DNA of 37,316 nucleotides from Chloroflexota bacterium (lineage in GTDB: Bacteria; Chloroflexota; Anaerolineae; Aggregatilineales; Phototrophicaceae). Below, in pieces: positions 1 to 8,734 of this stretch. Below the pieces are notes generated by a model. The model was given only the letters and a program-made list of their open reading frames with translations. It searched no databases and had not been told where the DNA came from. The position numbers and the translations under genes are program-made. The DNA lies in NCBI GenBank assembly GCA_009840575.1, contig VXNO01000170.1:1-37316 (forward strand), given 5' to 3'. Each line of letters starts with the position of its first letter. Positions within the stretch are counted from its first letter, which is position 1.

Positions 1-88
1 GAGAGGTGCCAGAGTGGTTGATTGGGGCCGCCTGCTAAGCGGTTGTACCTGTTAAAGGGTACCGCAGGTTCGAATCCTGTCCTCTCCG
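1..88 (+). tRNA. tRNA-Ser(GCU), 5' end cut by about 1 nt at the window edge
   Basis: Acceptor arm (g)GAGAGG pairs with CCTCTCC. Anticodon stem-loop is CCGC-CTGCTAA-GCGG with anticodon GCT. Long variable arm and T-loop GGTTCGAATCC are present. Confidence 0.93.
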
Positions 89-218
89 CCTTGTTTTGAC
101 CCGCCATATCTGAGGAGTAAACTCAAGTTGAAATGGACGAGTCAATGTCTCGCTCCTACGCAAAATCTCTGCGCCCTTTGTGTCTCAGTAAGACCAAGTA
201 AATCGTGAGAATAGAATC

Positions 219-248
219 TGTAGGGGCGAGCCTTGGCTCACCCCTACA
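219..248. repeat. Intergenic hairpin TGTAGGGGCGAGCC-TT-GGCTCACCCCTACA
   Basis: Near-perfect inverted repeat read directly from the sequence. Related hairpins occur at 19506 and 27695. Confidence 0.8.
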
Positions 249-447
249 TTCATTCCTAAATTTCGCATTACTTTCTTGATTCTACTTCTGTGGTGAATGA
301 CTTGCGCCCGCGGAGCAATCGCTGAGGTTTCCTGACGCTGGGTGTGTACACAAATGTATGAACTTGGATACCATTGGTTCACATCATCTCTTGTCCGCTA
401 ATTTGCTGACGCGCGCTATGCGTCTACCCAGCGAAGGAGATTCCAAA

Positions 448-1161
448 ATGAACCCGCGCCCGCGTCCCCGTTTGTTCGCATTGCTATGGCTGGTGGCTGG
501 CTTGGGCGTCGTGCCCTTGTCAATCACGCTGCTCTACGCCGCTTTGGACGGCATTCGCTGGCTTGCCGAGTATGCTGCCGGCGCTCCGCTCTATGATTTA
601 TGGGGCGACAATTTCGCCTTGCTTACGGCGCTGGCTGGCGTGATATGCGGCTTCTGCGTGGGCGTCTTGCAGCAAGTGATCATATCGCGCGCCTGGCGGG
701 TGAAGCTGGCTGGCTGGTGGCGCGCATCGACCCTCGGCGGGCTGCTCGGCGGCTTGTTTGTCTGGCTGCTGATCGAGATATTCGAATACCACGAGTTACT
801 CTGGTCTATGGACTTAAGCCCCACGCAGTATTCCACCCTGCACTTCGCCTTGCCCATGCTGGCTGTGATCATGTGCCTGGCAACCTCGCAAGCGAGCAAG
901 CTGCGGCGGCAGGTCTCTGTAGTCGGTGCCTGGCTGGCTGCGCACGCGCTGGCAGTCCTGCTGCCCCTGTTTTGCTCCTACTTGTTTTTCGAGCCGATTG
1001 ATCCAGAGGCAATTTACACCATGACTCTCAGCGCGACCTGGTTCATGAGTCATTTTGTGCTCTTGACGATTTTTACTGGCGTCGTCATGCGGCGTATCGC
1101 ATCGCGCGGCGCTTGGCGGCAGACTGCTAAACGCAAATCTGCGGGCATCGACCTGGCGTGA
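448..1161 (+). CDS. Hypothetical multi-pass membrane protein
   Basis: ORF with several hydrophobic segments. The ATG at 448 has an SD (AAGGAG) and is preferred over the ATG at 358. Stop overlaps the GTG of the next gene (GTGA). Confidence 0.7.
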   Translation: MNPRPRPRLFALLWLVAGLGVVPLSITLLYAALDGIRWLAEYAAGAPLYDLWGDNFALLTALAGVICGFCVGVLQQVIISRAWRVKLAGWWRASTLGGLLGGLFVWLLIEIFEYHELLWSMDLSPTQYSTLHFALPMLAVIMCLATSQASKLRRQVSVVGAWLAAHALAVLLPLFCSYLFFEPIDPEAIYTMTLSATWFMSHFVLLTIFTGVVMRRIASRGAWRQTAKRKSAGIDLA

Positions 1162-2339
1162 TTATCGCTGGTTTGATGTCGGGCACTTCCGCCGATGGAA
1201 TCGATATCGCCATCTGTTCAATACGCGGGCAGCCCGGCAGTTTGAGCGCCGAGCTCATCAGTGGCGCTACCTATCCCTATGCGCGGGACATGCGTGAGCG
1301 CATCCTGCTTTGCTGCGACCCCAGCCAGAGCAGCGCGCCAGCCATCACCAACCTGCATGTCGAGCTGGCGGAAGTTTTTGTCCAATGCCTGCTGCGACAG
1401 TTGGAAGTTGCGGGTATGGCGGCGGCTTCGGTCGACCTCATCGCCTCGCACGGGCAGACCATCTGGCATCATGTGTTGCCCACGGGCGGGGTGAGCGCAT
1501 CGCTGCAAATCGGCGAAGCGGCTGTCATCGCCCAGCGCACGGGCATCACCACCCTCAGCAACTTCCGCGCCCGCGATATCGCCCTCGGCGGACAAGGCGC
1601 GCCATTGACCAGCTATGTCGATTGGCTGCTGCTGCGCCACCCCAGCCGCTGGCGAGCCATACAGAATATCGGCGGGATGGGCAATGTAACTTTTCTGCCG
1701 CCCTTGTCCGATGATGATTCTGAGCCAATCGCCTTTGATACCGGTCCTGGCAATGCGCTGCTGGATATGGCTGTCGCGCAACTTACGGCTGGCGCGCAGA
1801 CCTATGACCGGGATGGCAAGCTGGCGGAGCAGGGCAGACTCAATGAAGAATGGCTGGACGAGCTACTGGCGCACCCCTATTACCAACGGGCTTACCCCAA
1901 AACGACGGGCCGCGAGACCTTTGGCAGCGCCGCGGCGCGTGAGATCGTGGCGGCGGCGCTGGCGCGCGGCTTGGACTCTGCGGACATCATCGCCACCTTG
2001 ACCGCCTTGACCGCGTCCAATATCGCCGATGCCTACCAACGGTTCGCGCCCGCGCCGATTGCGGAAGTCATCCTGGGCGGCGGCGGACGGCGCAACCCCG
2101 TCATGGTGGGCATGTTGCGGCAATTGCTGCAGCCCGCGACCATCCTGACGCACGAAGACATCGGCATGGACAGCGATTTCAAAGAGGCGCTGGTCTTTGC
2201 TGTTCTGGCGCACGAAACCTGGCATGGGCGGACAGCCACTCTGCCCGCGCTGACCGGCGCCAAACAAGCCAGCTTGCTCGGACAAATCACGCCGGGCGAC
2301 AATTATGCCGCTCTGCTGCGCGCGACCTGGCGCTCCTAA
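1158..2339 (+). CDS. anmK: Anhydro-N-acetylmuramic acid kinase
   Basis: N-terminal MSGTSADGIDIAI, ASHGQTIWH, FDTGPGNALLD and LGGGGRRNP motifs of the AnmK family. Confidence 0.95.
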   Translation: MIIAGLMSGTSADGIDIAICSIRGQPGSLSAELISGATYPYARDMRERILLCCDPSQSSAPAITNLHVELAEVFVQCLLRQLEVAGMAAASVDLIASHGQTIWHHVLPTGGVSASLQIGEAAVIAQRTGITTLSNFRARDIALGGQGAPLTSYVDWLLLRHPSRWRAIQNIGGMGNVTFLPPLSDDDSEPIAFDTGPGNALLDMAVAQLTAGAQTYDRDGKLAEQGRLNEEWLDELLAHPYYQRAYPKTTGRETFGSAAAREIVAAALARGLDSADIIATLTALTASNIADAYQRFAPAPIAEVILGGGGRRNPVMVGMLRQLLQPATILTHEDIGMDSDFKEALVFAVLAHETWHGRTATLPALTGAKQASLLGQITPGDNYAALLRATWRS

Positions 2340-3190
2340 CCGACCCGCTTGAGCCGCCCCGTGCGCTTGGCAAATTGCTCCGCCGCGCGGAACAAGCGCA
2401 AGCCAATCGGCAGCGCCACGACGCCAATGACTAGCAACGGCAGGATGTAAGCCCACAATTCGCTTAGCCCCGCGCCCTCCAGCACCGCCGCCCGCGTCCC
2501 CTCCAGCACAAAAGTAACCGGCGACACCACGGCGATGGCTTGCATCCAGTCCGGCAGCACCGTGATGGGATAATACACGCCCGAAATCAGCAGGAAGGAC
2601 GCCACGACCACGCTGGTCATCTGCGCGCCACGTTCCGGGTAGAGCAGCGGCAAGATGCTGGCGACGATGCCGATGGCGATGAGCGACAGGCTGCCCGCCA
2701 GGATGACCGCGCCCGCGCCCAGCAGATTAGCGCCGGACAAGTCCAGCTCGAAAAATAAGGCCATGGCGATGCCGATCGCCAGCGTCGTAATCAAGCTGTA
2801 GATCAGCGAATAGCCAGTCTGCCCGACCAAATGCACCCAACGGCGCACAGGTGCCATCAAGGTATATTCAATCGTGCCTTCCCAACGCTCCCAGGCGATG
2901 ACCTCGCTGGTGAGCATGAAGATATTCGATAGATAGCGCCAGACCAGTGTGCCGATGATGAGATACATGGTGAGGTATTGCACATCGAAGCCGGGCGCTG
3001 TGCCCGTCAGCGCTTCGGCACCCTGGGCGATGAAGACCACGGATAGTCCGCTGGTCAGCGAATAGAAGAACCACACCACCTCCCAGCCCCAGTAGCGCTT
3101 GGTCAGATGCCAGTTGCGCGCCATGAAGCCATAGGATTGCAGCAGCTCCAGGCGCAGGGAGGCGATGCCGCGGCGCAGCTTGCTTGGCAG
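2336..3190 (-). CDS. ABC-2 type transporter permease (start ambiguous: ATG at 3124 or CTG at 3190)
   Basis: Six hydrophobic segments and ABC-2 permease character, directly downstream of the ABC ATPase. A GAGGGAG SD-like sequence precedes the CTG at 3190. Confidence 0.85.
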   Translation of the reverse strand: MPSKLRRGIASLRLELLQSYGFMARNWHLTKRYWGWEVVWFFYSLTSGLSVVFIAQGAEALTGTAPGFDVQYLTMYLIIGTLVWRYLSNIFMLTSEVIAWERWEGTIEYTLMAPVRRWVHLVGQTGYSLIYSLITTLAIGIAMALFFELDLSGANLLGAGAVILAGSLSLIAIGIVASILPLLYPERGAQMTSVVVASFLLISGVYYPITVLPDWMQAIAVVSPVTFVLEGTRAAVLEGAGLSELWAYILPLLVIGVVALPIGLRLFRAAEQFAKRTGRLKRVG

Positions 3191-3202
3191 GTTTCTACTC
3201 CC

Positions 3203-4105
3203 TCAGCTCCTCGCTGCTTCAATTGCGTCATGGTCGACCAGCTTCTCGCCTGTCAGACGCATGAAGACATCTTCCAATGTGGGCTGCTCGCCATTGCTGG
3301 CGATGCTGCGTTTAAGCGCGGCGGGGCTATCGGTGGCGACCAGCCGTCCCTCGTGGATCACCGCGACGCGGTCGCAGAGCAAATCGGCTTCTTCCATATC
3401 ATGGGTGGTGATTAGAATTGTGGCATCGTGTGAATCCCGCAATTCTTCGATGAAGGCGCGCACCTCGCGTTTGGAGCGCGGGTCCAGCCCCGTGGTCGGC
3501 TCATCCAGCAGCAGCAGAATCGGCGAAGTCAAGAAGGCGCGGGCGATAGCGACTTTTTGCTGCATGCCGCGGCTCATTTCTTCCATCGGCTCTGTATAGG
3601 TAGGTCGTTTCAAACCCAGCCGCGCCAGGATTTCATAGGCTTTGACTTTGGCTTCCGCGCCAGTAACGCCGTAGAGCCGCGCGCCATAGAGCAGATTCTC
3701 CATCGGGCTGAGCTTCTTGAAGAAAGCCGCATCCACCGATACGCGGCTGATCATCTGCTTTGCGCCCATTTCGTCAGCGCGGATATCGACGCCAAAGATC
3801 TTCGCATTGCCACGGTCGGCGGTCAGTAAAGTGGATATCAGGCGGATTAAGGTGGACTTGCCCGAGCCATTTGGACCCAGCACACCGAAGATCTCGCCGC
3901 GTTCAATTCGAAAAGACACATGATCAACAGCCGCGACTGGCGCTTTTTCACCCTCGACGACGGCTGGCAACTCGCCCGGTTCCGGCAGTTCCACGCGCGC
4001 GCCCAGCAGCCGCTTCCAAAGGGGCGGTTGGGGCAGGTGGAAGAACTTGCTGATATTCTCGACGTCCAGCGCAGGATGCTCCGCTGGACGATGCCGCGTC
4101 GACAC
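3203..4105 (-). CDS. ABC transporter ATP-binding protein
   Basis: Walker A GPNGSGKST, signature-region EEMSRGMQQKVAIARA, Walker B ILLLLDEPTTGLDP, H-loop TTHDMEEA. Confidence 0.96.
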   Translation of the reverse strand: MSTRHRPAEHPALDVENISKFFHLPQPPLWKRLLGARVELPEPGELPAVVEGEKAPVAAVDHVSFRIERGEIFGVLGPNGSGKSTLIRLISTLLTADRGNAKIFGVDIRADEMGAKQMISRVSVDAAFFKKLSPMENLLYGARLYGVTGAEAKVKAYEILARLGLKRPTYTEPMEEMSRGMQQKVAIARAFLTSPILLLLDEPTTGLDPRSKREVRAFIEELRDSHDATILITTHDMEEADLLCDRVAVIHEGRLVATDSPAALKRSIASNGEQPTLEDVFMRLTGEKLVDHDAIEAARS

Positions 4106-4197
4106 GATATTGACCTCGAAAGTAGGGGTTGGCTGCGCTGATTGTAGACGCTGTTTGCCCGCGCGGGAAGGCTGGATGGGATGTGATTATGTTTATT

Positions 4198-4226
4198 CAC
4201 CACAGAGACGCAAAGGGCGCAGAGAC
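4198..4226. repeat. Dispersed intergenic repeat CACCACAGAGACGCAAAGGGCGCAGAGAC
   Basis: Matches an inverted copy at 165-187 (GAGACACAAAGGGCGCAGAGATT on the minus strand) and looser copies at 15417, 19458 and 37238. Confidence 0.6.
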
Positions 4227-4302
4227 AACCGTTACACTGGATAAGCCGCATTCTTTAGTCTATACTGATAGCTGGTTTGGCGAATTGATTTTGTGAGGCA
4301 GC

Positions 4303-4857
4303 GTGAGCGAGCATAGTCAGGTAGAGCTTCCCTTGCCATTGATGTATCTGCAGCCGGAAGACGATGTTGATTTCTCGATCACATCAGAGTTGATCGAGCC
4401 GGAGCTCAGCCGCACCGACCGGTCGATTGCGCGGCGCGCCAGCTTGCAGATTCTGTATGAATTGGATACGACCGACCATTCGCTCGCGGCGGTGATGGAC
4501 ACGCATTTCTCCGCATGCGCTGATTCCTGGCAAGTGCGCCCCGTCATCCGCCGGCTCGTGCAGGGCGTTTTGGGAAACAAGCTGGCTATTGATGCGATGC
4601 TGCAAGACTACGCGCCCGAGTTTCCTATTGATCAGGTAGCGGTCATCGACAGGAATATCCTGCGCATGGCCTTTTACGAACACCTCATGCAGGGGCGGCA
4701 CACGCCCGTGCCTGTCATCGTCAACGAAGCGGTGCAGTTGGCGCGGCGCTTCGGCGCGGAGAATGCGCACAGCTTCGTGCATGGCGTCTTGGGCGCGCTC
4801 ACAGCCGATACCGCGCAGGCAGCCCCGATTGCCGAGCCAGAGGCGGGCGGCGCATGA
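4303..4857 (+). CDS. nusB: Transcription antitermination factor NusB
   Basis: ARRASLQILYELDTTDHS ... IDRNILRMAFYEHL ... VPVIVNEAVQLARRFGAENAHSFVHGVLGAL is the NusB pattern. GTG start, with an N-terminal extension of about 40 aa. Confidence 0.92.
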   Translation: MSEHSQVELPLPLMYLQPEDDVDFSITSELIEPELSRTDRSIARRASLQILYELDTTDHSLAAVMDTHFSACADSWQVRPVIRRLVQGVLGNKLAIDAMLQDYAPEFPIDQVAVIDRNILRMAFYEHLMQGRHTPVPVIVNEAVQLARRFGAENAHSFVHGVLGALTADTAQAAPIAEPEAGGA

Positions 4858-5396
4858 ATATCCTGGGCGTCGGCGCGTGGGAGTTTGTGGCGATCCTGCT
4901 GATTATGCTAGTCTTCGCCGGCCCCAAGCGCATGATCCACTGGTCCTATGTGCTAGGGCAGCATGTCGCCAAGTTTCGCAAGATCTGGGCGGAAACAGTC
5001 GACATCGTGCAGAAAGAATTTGACGACGCCGGCGTCGGCATCCAACTGCCCAAAGAGCCGCCGACCCGCCAAAATCTCAACCGCAGCATCGCCGCCGCCG
5101 CCAAGCCGCTGACCCAGCCCCTGCAAGACTCGCTGGATGAAGTCAAAAAAGATATTGACGCCGTGCAGGAAGTCAGCGACGCCCTCAACCAGAAGCAGCC
5201 CAAAACCAAGCCATCGCCAAAGAAACTGGCTGAAATCGCTACTGCCAAACCCGCGCCGCCAGCCAAAGCCAGCCCGCCTGCCGTGCCTGAGCCGGTCAAA
5301 ATGGGCAGTTGGAGTGGCGAGGCGGCCACAGCCGGCAATTCCAACGGCAGCGCGCCCGACCTGGGCAGTTGGTCGAGCGGAGGCGGGCAGGATTAG
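4854..5396 (+). CDS. tatB: Sec-independent translocase TatA/TatB-like protein
   Basis: N-terminal hydrophobic helix MNILGVGAWEFVAILLIMLVFAGPKRMIHW followed by an amphipathic helix. ATGA overlap with nusB, and directly upstream of tatC. Confidence 0.85.
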   Translation: MNILGVGAWEFVAILLIMLVFAGPKRMIHWSYVLGQHVAKFRKIWAETVDIVQKEFDDAGVGIQLPKEPPTRQNLNRSIAAAAKPLTQPLQDSLDEVKKDIDAVQEVSDALNQKQPKTKPSPKKLAEIATAKPAPPAKASPPAVPEPVKMGSWSGEAATAGNSNGSAPDLGSWSSGGGQD

Positions 5397-5398
5397 CC

Positions 5399-6178
5399 AT
5401 GCCAGACGCCGCCGAGCTGCCGGAGATTGAAGATGGCCATGAACTGCGCATGGGCTTCTTTGAGCATCTGGACGAGCTGCGCCAGCGACTGACGCGGGCG
5501 GTGCTCTCGCTGGTGGTCGGCACAGTCATCGGCGTCTTCTTTACCGATCGCGTGCTGATGCTGCTGCAAGAACCTTACTGTAGCATCCCCACCGTCAACA
5601 ACTGTGAACTGGTCATCCTCGACCCGACCGGCAACATCCTGATTTACTTCAAAGTCGCGCTGATGCTGGGCGGTATCTTGGCCATCCCCATGGTGACCTA
5701 CCAGCTATTGATGTTTATCCTGCCCGGCTTGACGCGCAAAGAGAAGCGCTATGTCCTGCTGTCTATCCCGGCGACGACGGCGCTCTTCATCATCGGCGTT
5801 GTCTTTGCCTGGCGCATTTTGATGCCGCCGGCGCTGGGCTTCCTCAACGAGTTCCAGGCGCAGATCTTTGAGCCTGAGTGGACGGCGGATGGCTACATCA
5901 GTTTTGTAACATCGTTGCTGTTTTGGATGGGCGTGGCTTTCCAGACGCCGCTGATTTTCTTCGTGATATCGCTGCTGGGGCTGGTCAGCGCGGGCACGCT
6001 GGTGCGGCAATGGCGCATTGCTGTGGTGGGCGCTTCTATCGCGGCTGCCTTAATCACGCCGACCATCGACCCCGTGAATATGTTTCTGGTGATGGCACCG
6101 CTGCTGACCCTGTATGCGCTGAGCATCGTACTGGTTTATTTCGGACGCAAGCTGTCCGGCATCGACCGCGCGGATTGA
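5399..6178 (+). CDS. tatC: Sec-independent protein translocase TatC
   Basis: HLDELRQRLTRAVLSLVVGTVIG ... YFKVALMLGGILAIPMVTYQLLMFILPGLTRKEKRY ... ITPTIDPVNMFLVMAPLLTLYALSI. The ORF start at 5309 is over-extended; true start is ATG 5399. Confidence 0.95.
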   Translation: MPDAAELPEIEDGHELRMGFFEHLDELRQRLTRAVLSLVVGTVIGVFFTDRVLMLLQEPYCSIPTVNNCELVILDPTGNILIYFKVALMLGGILAIPMVTYQLLMFILPGLTRKEKRYVLLSIPATTALFIIGVVFAWRILMPPALGFLNEFQAQIFEPEWTADGYISFVTSLLFWMGVAFQTPLIFFVISLLGLVSAGTLVRQWRIAVVGASIAAALITPTIDPVNMFLVMAPLLTLYALSIVLVYFGRKLSGIDRAD

Positions 6179-6205
6179 TACCGCCCCCTGCCTTCGCTAG
6201 TCGGC

Positions 6206-6216
6206 TGTGCTACAAT
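6206..6216 (+). promoter_or_regulatory. Putative extended -10 promoter TGTGCTACAAT for sat-cysC
   Basis: TGnTAnAAT-type motif about 35 nt upstream of the ATG at 6252. Same motif recurs upstream of several genes in the window. Confidence 0.55.
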
Positions 6217-6251
6217 CGCGCCGCTGCGCCAAGATGCCCCCGGAGAATCCC

Positions 6252-7958
6252 ATGCCCAAGTTGATCTCGCCTTACGGAGGCGAGCTTGTCGACCTGCTTG
6301 TCCCGCGCGAGCAGTTGCTGCAAAAGACCGCCTATGCCAATACGTTGCCCTCGATCCAGGTAAGCCCGCGCGTCGTCTGCGACCTGGAGCTGCTGGCGGT
6401 TGGCGCTTTTTCGCCTTTGCGCGGCTTCATGAACGAAGCTGATTTTCGCAGCGTGCTGGAGACCATGCGCCTGGCGGATGGCAGGCTCTTCCCCATGCCC
6501 ATCACGTTGCCGGTCGAGCCGAATCCCGAATGGCAGCCGGGCAAAGCTATCGCCCTGCGCGACAGCCGCAACAACCTGCTGGCAATCCAGCATATTGAAG
6601 AGGTATATGCCTGGGATCTGGAGGCGACAGCGGCAAAAATTTTCGGCAAGTATGATACTCGCCACCCTATCATCGCCGAAATGCACCGCTGGGGCAGCTG
6701 CAACATCAGCGGATGCCTGGAAGTCTTGCAGATGCCGCCGCATTTGGATTTCGCTGAGTTGCGCCGCAGCCCCGCCCAGACGCGCGCCGAATTAGAGAGT
6801 TATGGCTACCCTAATGTCGTGGCTTTCCAGACACGCAACCCACTACACCGCGTGCACGAAGCGCTGACCAAGCGCGCCGCCGCCACTGTTGATGGCGTGC
6901 TGCTGCTGCACCCGGTCGTAGGTATGACCCAACCCGGCGATGTCGACCATTATACGCGCGTGCGAGTCTACAAGACGCTCATTGATACCTACTACCAAGC
7001 CGACCGCAGCTTGCTTTCGCTGCTGCCGCTGGCTATGCGCATGGGCGGACCGCGCGAAGCCGTCTGGCATGCCATCATCCGCCGCAACTATGGCGCAAAT
7101 TATTTCATTGTCGGGCGCGACCATGCCGGACCAGGCAAGGACTCCAGCGGCAAGCCATTTTATGGTCCTTACGATGCCCAGGATTTGCTGGCGCGGCACT
7201 CCCAAGAAATCGGCGTGGAAGCCCTGCCCTTCGCCGAGATGGTCTACCTGGAAGACGAAGACCGCTATGAAGAGCGCGCAAAGCTGCCGGAGGGCGCGCG
7301 CACCCGCATAATCTCTGGTACACAGGTGCGCGAAGAATACCTGGAGGCGGGCATCCCCCTGCCAGCCTGGTTTTCCCGCCCGGAAGTCGCCGACATCCTG
7401 GCGCAGAGTTATCCGCCGCGCCATCGCCGTGGTCTCTGCCTGTGGTTCACCGGCTTGAGCGGCTCAGGCAAATCCACCACAGCCGAGCGCATCCTCAATT
7501 TGCTGCTGGAAGCGGGGCGCAATGTTACCTTGCTGGATGGCGATGTCGTGCGCACGCACCTATCGAAAGGGCTGGGCTTCAGCAAAGCCGACCGCGATAC
7601 CAACATCCGGCGCATCGGCTATGTAGCCAGCGAAATTGTGCGGCACGGCGGGCTGGTCATCTGCGCCGCCATCAGCCCCTACCGCGCCACCCGCCAGGAC
7701 GTGCGCAACCTGGTCGGCGCGGGTTTTATGGAGATTCACATGGCGACGCCGCTGGAATTCGTCGAGGCGCACGATATCAAGGGATTGTACGCCAAAGCGC
7801 GGCGCGGTGAAATAAAAGGCTTCACAGGCATAGATGACCCCTACGAGCCGCCGCTGAACCCCGAGTTCACCTTGACCGCCGTCGGCACCACCGCCGCCGA
7901 CAATGCCCGCCTGGTCATCGACAGGTTGATCGAGCTAGGCTACATCCTGCCGCGTTGA
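6252..7958 (+). CDS. sat-cysC: Bifunctional sulfate adenylyltransferase / adenylylsulfate kinase
   Basis: Sat motifs QTRNPLHRVHE and GRDHAGPG, then C-terminal APS kinase with P-loop GLSGSGKST, LDGDVVRTHLSKGLGFSKADRDTNIRRIGYVA. Confidence 0.96.
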   Translation: MPKLISPYGGELVDLLVPREQLLQKTAYANTLPSIQVSPRVVCDLELLAVGAFSPLRGFMNEADFRSVLETMRLADGRLFPMPITLPVEPNPEWQPGKAIALRDSRNNLLAIQHIEEVYAWDLEATAAKIFGKYDTRHPIIAEMHRWGSCNISGCLEVLQMPPHLDFAELRRSPAQTRAELESYGYPNVVAFQTRNPLHRVHEALTKRAAATVDGVLLLHPVVGMTQPGDVDHYTRVRVYKTLIDTYYQADRSLLSLLPLAMRMGGPREAVWHAIIRRNYGANYFIVGRDHAGPGKDSSGKPFYGPYDAQDLLARHSQEIGVEALPFAEMVYLEDEDRYEERAKLPEGARTRIISGTQVREEYLEAGIPLPAWFSRPEVADILAQSYPPRHRRGLCLWFTGLSGSGKSTTAERILNLLLEAGRNVTLLDGDVVRTHLSKGLGFSKADRDTNIRRIGYVASEIVRHGGLVICAAISPYRATRQDVRNLVGAGFMEIHMATPLEFVEAHDIKGLYAKARRGEIKGFTGIDDPYEPPLNPEFTLTAVGTTAADNARLVIDRLIELGYILPR

Positions 7959-8549
7959 GTCTGCCTGCCAAACGCGCCGGAAAGCCGCCTTTTCGATCTC
8001 GACGAAGCCCAGCACCAGCAAGCCAGCCAAGACCGCCACGAGGATATGGCTGGCATCCAGCGCGGCGGTATCAAAGAACGGTTGAAAGAAGGGCACATAA
8101 ACCACCACCAACTGAAAGATGAAGGTCGAAAGCACCGCCCAAAACATCAGCGCATTGCCTTTGAAGTGGGTTTGCCAAAAGGCGCTGCTATCGCCAGCGC
8201 GGATCGCCATGATCTGGAACATCTGCGTAAATGCCAGCGCGGTGAAGGCGATGCTGCGGGGGATGCGCTCCGCCTGGCTCAGCAGATGCTTGCCTGGCTC
8301 TTCGCCCAGCAACGCGGAGATTAGCGCCGCCACAATCAGGATGATGACCATGATGTCGGTGAATTGCGCCAGGATTAGCTGCGCCCAATTGACGCCTTGG
8401 TCGCTGGGCAAAGCGTTGCTGCCATGCGTTTCCAGGCGCGCGGTTATTTCTTCAGGCGGCAAACCCAACGATTTGTCGGTGCCGAGTTGCCGCAGCGCCG
8501 CGCTGACGGTCTGCCGATAACCTTCCACTTTTTCCGATTGTTGTTCCAT
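7935..8549 (-). pseudogene. Core-deleted P-type cation-transport ATPase: N-terminal domain/TM1-2 fused in frame to the C-terminal TM region
   Basis: Residues 1-84 (GLPPEEITARLETHGSNALPSD...LAQFTDIMVIILIVAALISALLGE) resemble a Cation_ATPase_N segment. Residues 94-204 (RSIAFTALAFTQMFQIMAIRAGD...VVVYVPFFQPFF) resemble the C-terminal TM bundle. The DKTGT phosphorylation loop and the A/N domains are absent. Confidence 0.8.
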
Positions 8550-8734
8550 AAGGCTGGCTTAAGTCTCGCCTTGGCACTTGCTACTGCACTATTAGGAGAC
8601 TAGCGCATTTTATCCCTTCGCTCCCCCTCCCCCAAAAGTCAGGGGCAGGCAAAGCAGGCACGCGCTATTGCAATATCATTGATTCCGTTCTACTGTTTCA
8701 AAAGAATAGCCAGCCCGTTGTACGAGCCGCCAGC

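Noticed and set aside
1-250. Possible integrative-element attachment site at tRNA-Ser
   Set aside because: No integrase and no direct repeat of the tRNA 3' end found in the window.
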